From Puffinus mauretanicus (taxonomy: Eukaryota > Chordata > Aves > Procellariiformes > Procellariidae), in the NCBI GenBank assembly GCA_023333565.1, contig JAJKFH010004053.1:310001-374000 (forward strand): 64,000 nt of DNA, written 5' to 3'. A program made the position numbers and the translations under genes. Under the pieces are notes generated by a model. The model worked only from the letters and a program-made list of their open reading frames with translations, had not been told where the DNA came from and made no database searches. Positions 1-12,245 of the stretch are shown here, in pieces; the stretch's first letter is position 1, and each line of letters begins with the position of its first letter.

Positions 1-1710
1 GCCATGAAACCCACAGAGAGCACAGTAAGAGATGTCATTCTCTTATGCTGCCTGGAAGATCCTTTAGAATGAAAAGTTTGCCAAAAAATTATATAAGCAA
101 TTCCTAGAGTGCAAAATTTGTTCTTTGGCAAAAATCACCAAAGCACTGATTTTAGTTAAACGTATTTTTACTGAAATGAAATACAGAAATTTTTATCATT
201 CTTTCTCCTACAGAAAAAATGTTTGACCCCAACCAGCTCTACTGAAGTTGCAGAAGCTTTATGGGGTGTGGTGGTTTCCTTATACAAGAGATATAACATG
301 TTGGAAATACCTGTTGAGACACTGTCCTCAATCAAAACCTGAATTGGCCATTCTTTTGGTGGTAAATATAATATCCTAAAGGTTCTTGCAAATTCATCTC
401 AAAATCACTAGAAAGACTTTTTTTTTTCCTCAGAAGAAAACTATCCCACTTGGGAGTTCTCCTACTGATCTGCAAAACAATTGTTTTTTGGTAAAGTTTT
501 GTATCCATATAAATGTCATTATTTGAACAACAGGTCCCACTGGTCTGAGTAGAAGACAGTCATGATGCTGAATCAAAAGCAGGCAGTGCAGAAACAAAAA
601 GAAAAGAAGCTATTTCTGCAAAAGGGACAGCCTTTTCTAGCTGGGACATGCTCTGTTCAGCAAGTGGTGAACGTACACAGAATAAAGAGTATGGAGAGAA
701 TGACTAAATAATACGAACAGTTACAAAAACACCACCTGTTGGGCAGTGGAGATGAAGGACAGCTTTATCTATTGTAAAGAACACATCAGCTACCAGAATA
801 CTTGGGGAGAAAATAAAAAGAAAAAAGCCAAGAAACATACAAGGACTTAAAAAAAGGCTACTTAGGGATCACTTAATGATTTAACAAGAAAAAAGAAAAA
901 CTGGAAATTTCTCCCAAAATTCTGAAAAGAGACTATGCCCAGCTGTACATGCTGCCTGCATTTTGGCGTGAGCTCAAGCAGAAGACACACACCTGAAAAT
1001 AACATTCAAATACTGGAACTCCTGGTTTCCTTGAAAGTCTGTTAGGCAAAGGAGGGGAAAAGATTAAAAAAGAGAGCGAAGAAAAAACCAAAACCAATGA
1101 ACCCTGGGGCATTGAGAAGCAGAATGAGAAAATGAGACAGCTACAACTAACCGACTGTGCTTTGCCAGGATGTCAGTGATATTGGATATTTCTGTGACAA
1201 CATGCAGTGCTCAGAGCTAGTATAGTGTAATTTTCCCACTTCTCCAAGAGACAGTGGCAACCTGTGACACCTGGGCCAATAACATCAACAAAAGTTTGAA
1301 TATGATTTTTTTTCCCCCTCCGCTATCTTTAAGGCATGTACAAAAAGAGATATACCTCATGCCTGAACATGCCGTTGTCCTTTGGAAGCAAAAGGCTTGG
1401 GCTCAGAAGCACAAGTGTTAAGAGAACCAGTGAACCAAGGTAGCATGCAACTGGATCTTTTATACCTTCCACTATTAAATTTTCTTTCTGTTTCCTCCTT
1501 TCAAGTTGGTGGAGCCATATTGCTTGTTGTATGGAAAGTTATTTTGTGGCCTAAGAGAAGAAGGGACATATGAAAATAAAATTAAGATGAAATCTGAAAA
1601 AATAGGACAGAAAATTTCTTTGGGTGAAGCTCAGCTATCTCTGAAAGATGAGCATAGAGAGCAGTTGCAATCACCACACAACAGCAGCATCTTAGATGTT
1701 GGAGGTGGAA

Positions 1711-1734
1711 GAAAGGAAGGAAGGAAGGAAGGAA
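1711..1734. repeat. (GGAA)n short microsatellite
   Basis: About five copies of GGAA in a row follow a purine-rich lead-in. GGAA is the ETS-family core, and long GGAA arrays can act as ETS-bound enhancers in vertebrates, but this array is short and no function is implied. Confidence 0.7.
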
Positions 1735-4700
1735 TAAACTATCTACTAGATGAGAGTATGGAGTTCAGTTTTCAGGCCTTTACTCCTCTACAGATACTGC
1801 TCAAAAAAGTGAAAAAGTACAAATCTACAGTAATGGCAACATTTATTAAATGAAGGAGACCAGACATTTTTCACACATTTCAGATGGACATGCAAACAAC
1901 CTTCACGAGACCACACAATTTTGTTTCTCTAGAGTCTTTTTATTTTTAACTGTTATCCTCATAGCGAAAATAATGGTGAAAAGATTCTAGTCTGGGGATT
2001 TATGGTCTGGATCAATCAGGCTTTTGTACTAGATAGCTCACTATAAATGCACATATTGGAGCATACAGTGCACTGTAGACATTTCATAATTGTTTCAAAA
2101 GGTAACTAACCTCCTCTGGCCCAATAGCCTTCCTAGCACAACCAAAGTTATTAGATATGCACATAACAGCTCACAAATTGCAATATAATTAATAATTATT
2201 CTCTATTCACAACAGTTAATCACTCACTGTACTGTAGACAGGCAATGCATCAAGAAAATACCAGCTGTAAAAATGTAGCCATATAATTAGATGAGTTTAT
2301 TTTATTTATAAATCAGCACCTTTTGCTACCCAAGTTTGCTTCATAAAGAATTACAGTTTGACAATACCATGTTTATTATTTTAAGCCATTTGCACATGAA
2401 GACAATTATGTTCAAGGTGCCTTGGCAAAGGAAAGAAGATAGCATGAATTCCTTAGGATATAAACACGGTAGTTAAGTGCAGGTCTGATGGGATATGATT
2501 ATGGGGACTGCAAGGAACACCAGAAACTCAGGAAAAAAAAAAAAGTTATTTATATTACTCTACCAGGCTTATCCAAGAAATACTAGAATAACATCATATT
2601 ACAACTGACCTCTCTTATAGTTGCTGCACGGACACATTTAAGAGAGATGCTTCCTCAAGGAAGGATGTCATTCCTCAGTTGTATGAAAGCTAGAGCATGT
2701 GAATCAACTTTGCTCTCAGTTTTTACAGCACACAGTGGGTTTCTGGACTATAACTGGGCCTCTGTGGTACTACTGCAGTATAAGTAACAGGTCTAACTAT
2801 ACAATCTCTGTGCAAAGCTATTCAGTTGTGGCTGTTTGTCCATCATTTCCTTGAAAAGACTACTTGCTTCTTTAATTCTGCCTCAAGATGAAGACACTTA
2901 TTTGTAATATTTTGAGTTGCTGGCCATATAAACATACTTTTTTTGTTTGAGAATACACAACGAACGATACATTTCTAATGTAAAACAGCAATTTAAGTGT
3001 GAATCTGATACAATAATACTAAAAAAACCCCAAATTTCGGTGAATAGCATACAATGGGCATCATGAAAGACAGAGGAGAAAATCCTCTAGAAAACAGATG
3101 CAAAAGCTTTTATAAAAGAGAAGGGCAGGAACATGTGATGAGAAGATAAATTCTACATGTAGGTTTTACGTGAAAGTCAAGAAGGTTGATGACAAGATAC
3201 TTAACTTGGAGGAGAAAGTGTGATTCCCAACTATACAAGCTGAACCCCCATATGAACAGCGTGAGGAAGCTCACTTGGAGGAGAGAAAAAGAACATTATG
3301 GAGAGATGGAAAAGAATTGGACACAACAGAATAAGAGAAAGTAAGAGAGTTTGTGCGTGTGCATATGTGTGTGTGAGGGGGAGACTGACATCAAAAGAAA
3401 TTAAAATAGAAGATAATTAACAGAGGAGGGAAGCAGATATTTAAAAGAGCTGAAAATAGATTTTAAGAAAGTATAATTAGTCTTAAAAAGGAGAAATACA
3501 TGAAAGAAACATCCACACAGTGGAGTGCAGGTAGATAAATGACACTTCAACATCTTTCTAGAAATCTCCATATTTCTGTAGGTCTCAACAGCACACTATT
3601 CTGACTGCCTAAAATAATTTTTAGAACCTATAAAAATTATACAATACACCTATGTGTTTAGACACAGCATTTAAATGCCTAAGGTTGTAGAACTGCATTT
3701 GAATACTGAGGTCTTTTTGTATGCTACGATAATTCACTCTAACATGTAACCACCGGGCTGTTTTTAGAACTTGTACCCTCCAAGCATTAGAATAGGAGCT
3801 AAGTTGACTAACATCAGTTGTAGAAGTGTTGATTATATCCCCGCAGTGCATTGCTTATTAACTTTTTCCTTAAAGAATATTATGGGCTAAAGCAATAAGA
3901 GCATGTTATGCTGGGCTGTAACAGCTTGAATCCAGGGCTGGGGTTTTGTCCAGTCTCCATATCAGACAGCTGTTGAGTGGTACCTAACTTGCATCAGCAA
4001 TTACTGTGGGTCCAGCACATTGTACAGAATGACAAATGTCTTGTTTATTTCCTAATCTATTTATTTTTCAAAAAGTCTTGGTTCTTCTACTGAAAAATCT
4101 CAAGAATGGGCTCAAAAGGAAAGAAAAATAAACTGCACACTCCATGGAAAATGAAGTACCTACCTGTCTCCTGTACCTTTTAAAGCCCCTTCTTTTTACA
4201 GTATGACTCACCCTTCGTAAGTCGTAACTTGCCACATAAGACGAGTGATTACAGACTAGATTTGCGCACGTTCACTTGGTCCTGTTATAGCTCTCCAATG
4301 AGTGAATAAATGAATACTGAGCTATCTCCTCTATGTGCTAGCCTCAGAAAGAGCCATTAAGAAATGCTTTGTAGATGATTTTTCTAATTGCCCAGCTTCC
4401 ACTCAGGTACCTAAAAAAGATTTTCCAAAATGCTTAGCAACTGATGTGTTTAGCATCTTCAAAAAAGCTGACGTCTTATTTTGATAGCTAGATAAGATTG
4501 GAGTATCTTGCTGGTGTTTTAGAAAAAGGAAAATCTAGTTTAGGAAACCCAATCTTCTTCCATTGACACCAAGTGAAAAATACCTTAATGCTACCGCAGT
4601 TAATTTGGACCTTAAACATGTTTTCCAGCATGATGTCCAGCTCTGCGAACGTGTTAAGTGGAAAAAAGATACAGCCTGCTACACACCCTCTTAACTTTTG

Positions 4701-6214
4701 TGAAATAATAAGGAAGGATGGTATAAGACATAATCAAATTAAGATAGGAGGCAAGAATCTGCTCACTTAAATATATTCAGAGCTACTAAAAAAGAAAGTA
4801 TATTTACCAAGTGAATAAAACACAATAGTTCTCATTATCGGATTTTTCACAGAAAAAATTTTGAATGGATTTCCACCTCAAAGAGTCTCAAAATTTCTTG
4901 ACAAGTAAGGCAATCACAACAAAATTTGATTTCGTATCAGTCAACATAGTAATCGTACACATGATAAACTTGCTGCAGCAAAGCTGGCCAAAGGCAGGCT
5001 ATCCATATTCCCACAAATGAACCCCAAGATGTATGCGATCCTCCCTGCCCTGTAACGCTGCTCCCCTTAAACCTGCCCATCATTAGGCAACGGACGACAT
5101 CTGTAAACACCTGGGAATGGCAGAGTCCAGCGTGCCCACGCGTGTGCAGTGTGTACTTTCTCTCTTACTTCTCACGTATGAACATTATTTATATACCAGG
5201 GAACACTAACAGACAGCCAGATGATGTGTAGCAGTATAGGAAATGGGACCTGTCACTGCTCGTCATGAGTTTCTGAAGCCAGCAGTGTCTCCTCCCATTC
5301 TCTTTGTGGAGTTTCCTCAGAGGAGCAGAGGACAGATGTTTTTTAAGGATGACAGTAATCTCCATTCCTGACTCTCTAATAGCTGACAGCCAGGGAAATC
5401 CCAGGCCACACAATCCACAGCCTCCTTCAAATTTCTGCAGGTGACTGATACTCAATCAGCCAGGGAAAAATCCATTAATCTGCTCGAATGTTCAGGTTTC
5501 TGACGTTATCCCAAGAACATTTTGGAATATTCTGACCACGGCAAGGACTCAAAATTGGATTTAATCCAGTATTGTGCAATCACCAGAGGGGAAAATTAAT
5601 CCCTGAACAAAGACACTGCCACGCAGTCCAAGGGAAGCACTCTGGGCGCTGCCTGGAAGAGGATATGCATTTCTTAGCTCAAGGAGTCAGGTCCTGCAAA
5701 CTGAAGAGCTCCCTGCAAAATCTGAAGGACTCTCAGCACTTCTCAAGATAATATGAGTTGCTGGAGTTCAATTTAAAGAAACCTCTGAGAGTATTAGCTG
5801 GTTTAGAAAATAACATCACCAGTTCTGTTTTAACATTTGCATCTCAAAAGATGTAAAGTAACCTGGAAAAAAAAATTATACCACCCAAAAAAGGAACATG
5901 CCTAATTTAATAACATTAACATCTCAGTCACATGGGCTGGAATATTTTAGCTAAAAAAAATCAGAAGTCAAATGTGTTCCATAGGTGATTAAAAACACAA
6001 AAGATAAATATTGTGCAAATAAATACAAATGAACCCTTTTTTTCTTTGAGTGATCTGATTGTAGTCAACCAATCATACACATCCATAGGAACTAGGAATT
6101 TATTTTTGTAATCTGGATGCACACCACATCCAACACTTCAACTTAGGAGAAGAGTAATATCATCACTGAAGAACAGCTGAGAATTTTAGCTAACATCTTA
6201 CATGCTACATCTCA

Positions 6215-6238
6215 CCCCCACCCCCACCCCCACCCCCC
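6215..6238 (-). repeat. G-quadruplex-forming tract (four G-runs, one-base loops)
   Basis: The plus strand has C-runs of 5, 5, 5 and 6 bases (6215-6219, 6221-6225, 6227-6231, 6233-6238), each separated by a single A. The minus strand therefore has four runs of at least five G with single-T loops. This is the class of sequence known to form very stable parallel quadruplexes. It stands alone in AT-rich DNA with no gene seen next to it. It may simply be a hexamer microsatellite (CCCCCA)n. Confidence 0.85.
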
Positions 6239-9200
6239 GCTGATTCAAAGGAACCTCTTCTGTACTTACACATATGCAAGGAGTTGTACTAGGATATAGG
6301 TTGCTGTAGGTTCACATTACAAATCATCACATGGATGGATATTCAGTATGTATCATCACGGTTAAGACATAATTATTAAGAAAATCGAAAGGTGGCAGAA
6401 AAACACACAGTTATGAAAAAGATTGTATCCAGGTTTTAGGGATTTAATTATTATACTCAATTGCAAATTTAAGACGATAAATAAACTAGTTTTTTTCCGA
6501 TCAGTATTTCAGCTTAATCAATAGCCTGCACAACAGGCCACAGCTTCAGCACATTCTCTTGATTTAAGCACTTTTAATAATGCAGTGTAAAATACAGTTA
6601 AATTATTCTGTTGTAAACTACTATTTTTGGCTCTGGAAAACAGAAAGCTTCCAAATTCTACCCAGTTAGTAATTTTTCACTAAGTTCTATATGAAATTAA
6701 GGTTTCCAAATTTTATTGACACTTTCTCATATTGCTAGGAAATTCTTTGATAGCTATTAAGGATAAAGGGTCTCACTTAAAAAAAAAAATTAAAATAAAA
6801 TAGAAAAAAGAAAGCGATAAGATCTTCCTCTTCCAGAGAAAATGTCCTGGCATTAGCTGGCAGCAGGAAGAGTGACAAATCAGCTGTTCCTGAATTGAGA
6901 CAAGAGGAAATCAGCTGTTATTGACATAGAGGGACGATGCTGCCACACTTCAAGGAGACTGCGTGTCCAAGAACGCTAAATCTTCTGGACACAGTGTCCC
7001 CACATGGGACTAACTCAGCCCACTGTGAAGCTACCACGTTAAGTCACTTGAAGCATGTGAATACAACTTCTTCAGCCTTATAAAGCTTCTTATATGGGAT
7101 TTCTGAAGCTAGTAGGACTTCAGCAGCTTGTCAGATAATAACTTTTTTTTAATTAACAATCAGGAGAACTTGCTGTATTTGAAGAATTTGACTATTGGCC
7201 ATGTTTCTCACTGTGCTAAGGACACTTTACAGAGCAATGCCAAGGAGTATTCACAAAATGTTTTCTTTTGCACATACAGCTTCAGCTTTCATAATTGCTC
7301 TCTCCCGCAGTTCTTGGGCTTGAATTCATCCCAGCAAGATATTCTCTTTAAGAAAATCTACTGAAATGAAGACTGGAAGTGATACCTGTTTATATTTTCA
7401 TTTAAAGCACCTCTTAACCCACACCCCCCAAAAATCCCAACTAAACAAAGCCCAAAAGAGTGGATTACTTTATTATCTGTAAAATTCTTCCTGTTGATTG
7501 AGGCTGAAAGAATAATTCTTGCTTTGTTACTACGGAAAGCAAAAATACAAGGCCTTTAATGAAGCTTCAAATATATATATTTTTACTATAGAGTGAATCA
7601 GTTTACTACGGAGTGAAATTACCCAGATGATAAAAATCTACTATTCTCAGAATAAAGGGAAAAAAATATTTAGTTATTCATTCTGGTCAAAACATATGAT
7701 ACAAACAAAACATAACTACAGTTACACTATCCCTACTCACATGAAAAATAGCAATCAGAAGAAAATAGAAGAAATATTGAAATTTTTCTTCTCATAAGAA
7801 CATTTACTTTATACACTATAAAGACTTCCTACTGGGCAAATTCCAAAATAGATATCAAGTGTCCACCATCCAAAATCATTTGAGGGAAAAGACACAAAGA
7901 ATCAGCTGGTTTCCAGTTATCATCTCTGACATTATGAGGAGGTAAGAGTCCAAGGGGTACAACAGGTCAGACACATTTCTGCTCAGCAGCCACTTAATCT
8001 GCCACTCCTGAGCATCCTCCAGAATACAAAATGATTAAACACTATTAATCAGGGTATATTTTGCATTCCTGTAAAGTCCTTGAAAGCCTTACCTCCAAAA
8101 CCTGGTATGAACCCGCTGTCTTGCAGCTGGGGAGATCACAGTCTAGAACCACCTTCACAGGAAAAGGCATCTGAGTGCTCCTTGTCCTCCAGAGCTTCAG
8201 TGGTTCTTTGCCCATACCTCTCCTTTACTCTCCTTATAGACCAGCAGTTATCAGAGGGTTTAGCCCACCCTGCACTTTGCCCTGATGCTACTTAGGGTCA
8301 GGCAATGAACCAGCAAGTGGCACTAGGACAACAGAAGTCAGACCCACCAGTGTCAGCCAAATCTGGCCACAGCTGTCACGCACATCACTATCACGATTTC
8401 CCCCCTCCACTGCAATGAAGAGTTACCAGAGATGCAGGAATAGTAATCTTTGTTAACAAGTATTTGTTGACTGTTAACAAATGGTACAAGACAAATGACA
8501 TATTAAAGCTCTTTACTCAGTTTTTGCTGGATTTTTTGCAATGGGGAAAGGGTATGACTGTTGCCCTTTTTGCTGTCTTCATAACCCCCTTGCCTTTCGT
8601 CCTTCCATCCTTTTATAGCTTTTCCACCTTCTTTTTTACTTTTTCTACTGCCTATTTCTCATTCCCCTTTCTCCCCTCCAACAGATGTGTTTTTTTCAGT
8701 CTCTAAATCTCTCCTAGAAACCAGAGCTAGGAAGGCAAATCTGAAGATGTCCAGCAATCTCAGTCAAAATAGCAGCACAAAATTGCCACCTTTGCCCCAC
8801 AAAAAGACTTTGCAGAGGACATTCATGTTCAAGCAAAGTATTTAAGATAGATATTATTGCAGAGACAGCACATATGCTTTTTGTTTTGGGTTGTAACTGT
8901 GTGTTGCACCCTGTGATGAATGGTCGGAAGCCTGAACACTTGTATTAAAAACAAAATAAAAAATAATTTGAGGCTTTGTTTTTAAATGAAAATCAACAAA
9001 GAGTTTAGTTACTCTTCCAGAAAACAAGAATTTGATTTTGATAAAAATTTGATATTTCAAAAGTATGTGATCTTTTAAACTTTCGTTCAGGATAAAATTA
9101 AAACAGAATTGGCTGAAAAAAATATGAATACAAATTATGGCGGAGAAAATGAATTGTGGAAGAAAAAAACCACCTTTCAAATATCAGACTAGTGATATTG

Positions 9201-11117
9201 TAGAACATCTTACTCAGAAGAGTAGTGGAGAAAAAGAAAAAATATCAGTTTCTGACATGGAACAATTTAAAAAATGGATAGCTATGCTGCCTGTAATAAT
9301 AAGAGGGTAAAACTCTGCATAAGTCCCTCAGTCATTGTATTCTCAAATTCCTGACAGCTATGTCCAAACAAAATGATTCTCCATGACTCCAGTAAAGTCA
9401 ATATAAAATTAAAATTTGGCAAATAGTATAGGAAACAAAAAAAAAAGTGAAAGTTGTGATAAATTTTTTTAAGATTAATGAGGGGGAAGAAAGTGCAGGA
9501 AGATAATTATAACAGAGCTATTTGTTCCAGTTACTCGTATGCAGCAGGAACATGAAAAGGCAGGAGGTTAATTATACTCTGTAAATAATGTTTTCAAGAG
9601 AACAGCTTTGGTAAGTGTAATAGGTTCTCTGGAATTGCAACCATTATTTATTGCAACCACCTGTCCAGAAATACATATTAGCTGCAGTATCTATGGAGGA
9701 AGTGCTACATACCATATTTTAAACAGAAGTCTCAATTCCTAGATAATATCAACAATTCCCATGTGCAATTTTATCTATATTTCTAAGTTTCCCCACCTTC
9801 AGTTTTGTGACTCAATATTATTATTCCTTTTAGCGTTACAGTCTGAAACATTTCAAATGCATTACAGCATTTCAGAAAACCACGACACCCAGCTACTCCC
9901 CACAATGACTGAAAGCATCATGGCACACAGCAGTAAATCACTGTTTTTCTTCCACAGTAATCACGTCATTTATATGCCATTTATGTGGAATTTTGTAATA
10001 TCATTCAGAAGAGCACTATAAGCAATATTATAACTTCAGCACCGCCGGCATGATGCTTACATTTTCACGTTAACTGACGTTTTACCCTCTGAGAAGTAGA
10101 GATATGGTTACTGATATCAGATAAACTTGGAAACACCAAAATAAAAGCACTGTGGACAACACAGTTTGGAATAAATCACTCTTATCTGGACAGGGAAGTG
10201 CCAATGATAAATTCAAGAGAATAGAAATGACTCTCCAGTCTCTTCTTTGGCTGCAGCCACCCCACTCCGTACGCCCCCTCGCCTGGTGTCTTTGCTCAGG
10301 AAACAGGGAGAAGATGACCGCATGCAAGTAACAGAAGACTTGCACATTACGATGGTGAAAAAACACAAACCATGTCATAAGCCAAATTTATATATGTAAA
10401 TATACATACCTTTTTATCCACTAATCTATGGAATTTAGTGCCTCAGGCTTTTGCGTTGCTGCATATACAGTACAAGATTACATGGGATAGTTTTGATTCA
10501 TCTACTTTAACACTGGAGCAAAAATTGAGAGATGATGCTTTACATATTTAAGAGGATCAATTTCAGGTAATAAAGCTTTGGAACAACCTCAGAGCAAGTT
10601 ATTAAATAGAAATGATGGAGCATTTTTAGAAAAACTATAAAAAGCTTGTTAAAAATGCATGTGATCCTATTTTCTTTCATGTATTTGAAGTATTATACAG
10701 TTAAACAGTTCATTTAAATGTATATAGTGCTGAATGAGGAAAACTTAGAGTAATTCCAGCTTGCATTTACTCATCTCTGTACAATAATACGTGAAATAAG
10801 CAGAAGGAAGAGAAAAATCAGAGAGGCCAATCTCCTATAGGTCATACAGTCATGCAGCTACTATGAGAAGCCACAGAAAGCATTTTATCCATTAATCTAT
10901 GGAATAAAGCCAGATTACTTTCATGAAAATACAACGCTGAATATAAAAAAATCCTGTGCAGTTCCCCCTGAAAAAAATATCTTTTAGGTATACAGAAAAC
11001 AGAGAAAAGGAATGGATGAAATCGTAGGAAAGAATGGTACTAAACACGGTTAAGGGCAAAAATCCCAGAAAACATCTAACAGTTTTGGTTTTTTTTACTA
11101 ATGGTAAAATCATATTA

Positions 11118-11188
11118 TTTTTATATGTTCTATAAGTATCTATAAATATTTTTATATGTTCTGTAAGTATAAATATCTATAAATACCA
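11118..11188. repeat. Imperfect AT-rich tandem duplication
   Basis: A unit containing TTATATGTTCT and CTATAAATA occurs twice in succession. The second copy has a few inserted bases and a G for A change. It looks like a local slippage duplication. Confidence 0.6.
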
Positions 11189-11304
11189 TAATGGGATCAG
11201 TCCTCAAAACCACGTTGTTCCTATGTTTTCAAAAGTTTCACAGGTTTTTGTCTTTTCAAAAATAACCTTATAGGTGATACTTAAAAATGAGTATTTTGCA
11301 ATTT

Positions 11305-11320
11305 AAAAAAAAAAAAAAAA
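11305..11320. repeat. Poly-A run (16 A)
   Basis: An uninterrupted run of 16 A. No target duplication or retrotransposed body was seen next to it, so it is called low-complexity sequence rather than a SINE or processed-pseudogene tail. Confidence 0.7.
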
Positions 11321-12039
11321 GTATTTTACTGGCTGGTCTGAGTGTGCATGTAAGAGAAAGCACATTGTCTTTTATGTACTTAAGGCATATAGAGTATAAT
11401 GGCCTTTTTACTGCTGAAAACCTTATGCTGTTCTGGAAGGCCATGCTCTTGACAGTATATATATGGCTGCTTGCACCAAAAATGCCTCTAACTCCTAACT
11501 TTTCTTATATTGTGTCCCAACTGCTTTTTGGCAAAGTGAGAGAAAAAAACACAACAAGAAGTAAAAATTATTTTCATCCATAATTTGTTTCAGACCTCTA
11601 AAATCTTTTCACAAGGTTGGATGGACCCAGCACACAACTGGCAGCCTTAACAAGAAAAGGTACTACAAAGGAGAGACAGCCTGGTTAAATCCCTTGTCTT
11701 TGGACAAGTTCAACAGATGGACGCTTGTTGAGGTTTAGCAGAATGTATCTATAACCTCTGGGTGGACCCTGAAAAAAAGTCTTGGATACTTTAGAAACCA
11801 GTAATTATTTATCTGCAGTATTATTAGAAACTTAAAACATTTGAGAAGGATTGACTGTAATGATTTTTTTTTTTTTTAATATAGGTGAACCCACATGTTT
11901 GCACCAATACAAGTGTCGTGGTTTAACCCCAGCCGGCAACTCAGCCCCACACAGCCACTCGTTCACTCTTCCCTGGTGGGACGGGGGAGAGAATCGGAAG
12001 AGTAAAAGTGAGAAAACTCGTGGGCTGAGATAAAGACAG

Positions 12040-12045
12040 TTTAAT
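12040..12045 (-). terminator. LTR copy 1 polyadenylation signal (ATTAAA)
   Basis: ATTAAA on the minus strand lies about 180 bp downstream of the TATA box and about 125 bp before the U5 edge, which fits the R-region signal of an LTR. The second LTR has the same hexamer at the equivalent place. Confidence 0.5.
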
Positions 12046-12221
12046 AGGGAAAGCAAAAGCCGCGCACGCAAGCGAAGCAAACCAAGGAATTCATTCACTC
12101 CTTCCCATCCGCAGGCAGGTGTTCAACTGTTTCCAGGAAAGCAGGGCTCCATCACGTGTAATGGTGACTTGGGAAGACAAATGCATCACTCCGAATGTCC
12201 CTTGCTTCCTTCTTTCCCCAG

Positions 12222-12230
12222 CTTTATATG
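12222..12230 (-). promoter_or_regulatory. LTR copy 1 TATA box
   Basis: CATATAAAG on the minus strand lies 7 bp downstream of the CRE and about 240 bp from the U3 edge of the LTR. This is where a retroviral core promoter is expected. Transcription would run toward lower coordinates. Confidence 0.65.
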
Positions 12231-12237
12231 CTGAGCA

Positions 12238-12245
12238 TGACGTCA
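12238..12245 (-). promoter_or_regulatory. LTR copy 1 perfect CRE palindrome
   Basis: TGACGTCA is the full consensus for CREB/ATF dimers and lies just upstream of the TATA box in the LTR orientation. The CpG inside it is intact, unlike the equivalent site in the second LTR. Confidence 0.7.

Larger units (their letters stand above)
1..11913. other. AT-rich gene-poor sequence
   Basis: No convincing coding exon, RNA gene or full mobile element was seen here. Open frames are at most about 115 codons, match no family I recognise, and are expected by chance in DNA of this length and composition. The block holds homopolymer runs, a short GGAA repeat, a C-rich G-quadruplex tract and a small AT-rich duplication, listed separately. 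It could be intergenic or deep intron; the sequence does not decide. Confidence 0.6.

Noticed and set aside
7839..7943. Possible internal exon with a GAG|GTAAGA donor
   Set aside because: One frame is open between a weak AG and the donor, but the acceptor lacks a good pyrimidine tract, the peptide is unremarkable and no neighbouring exons were found.
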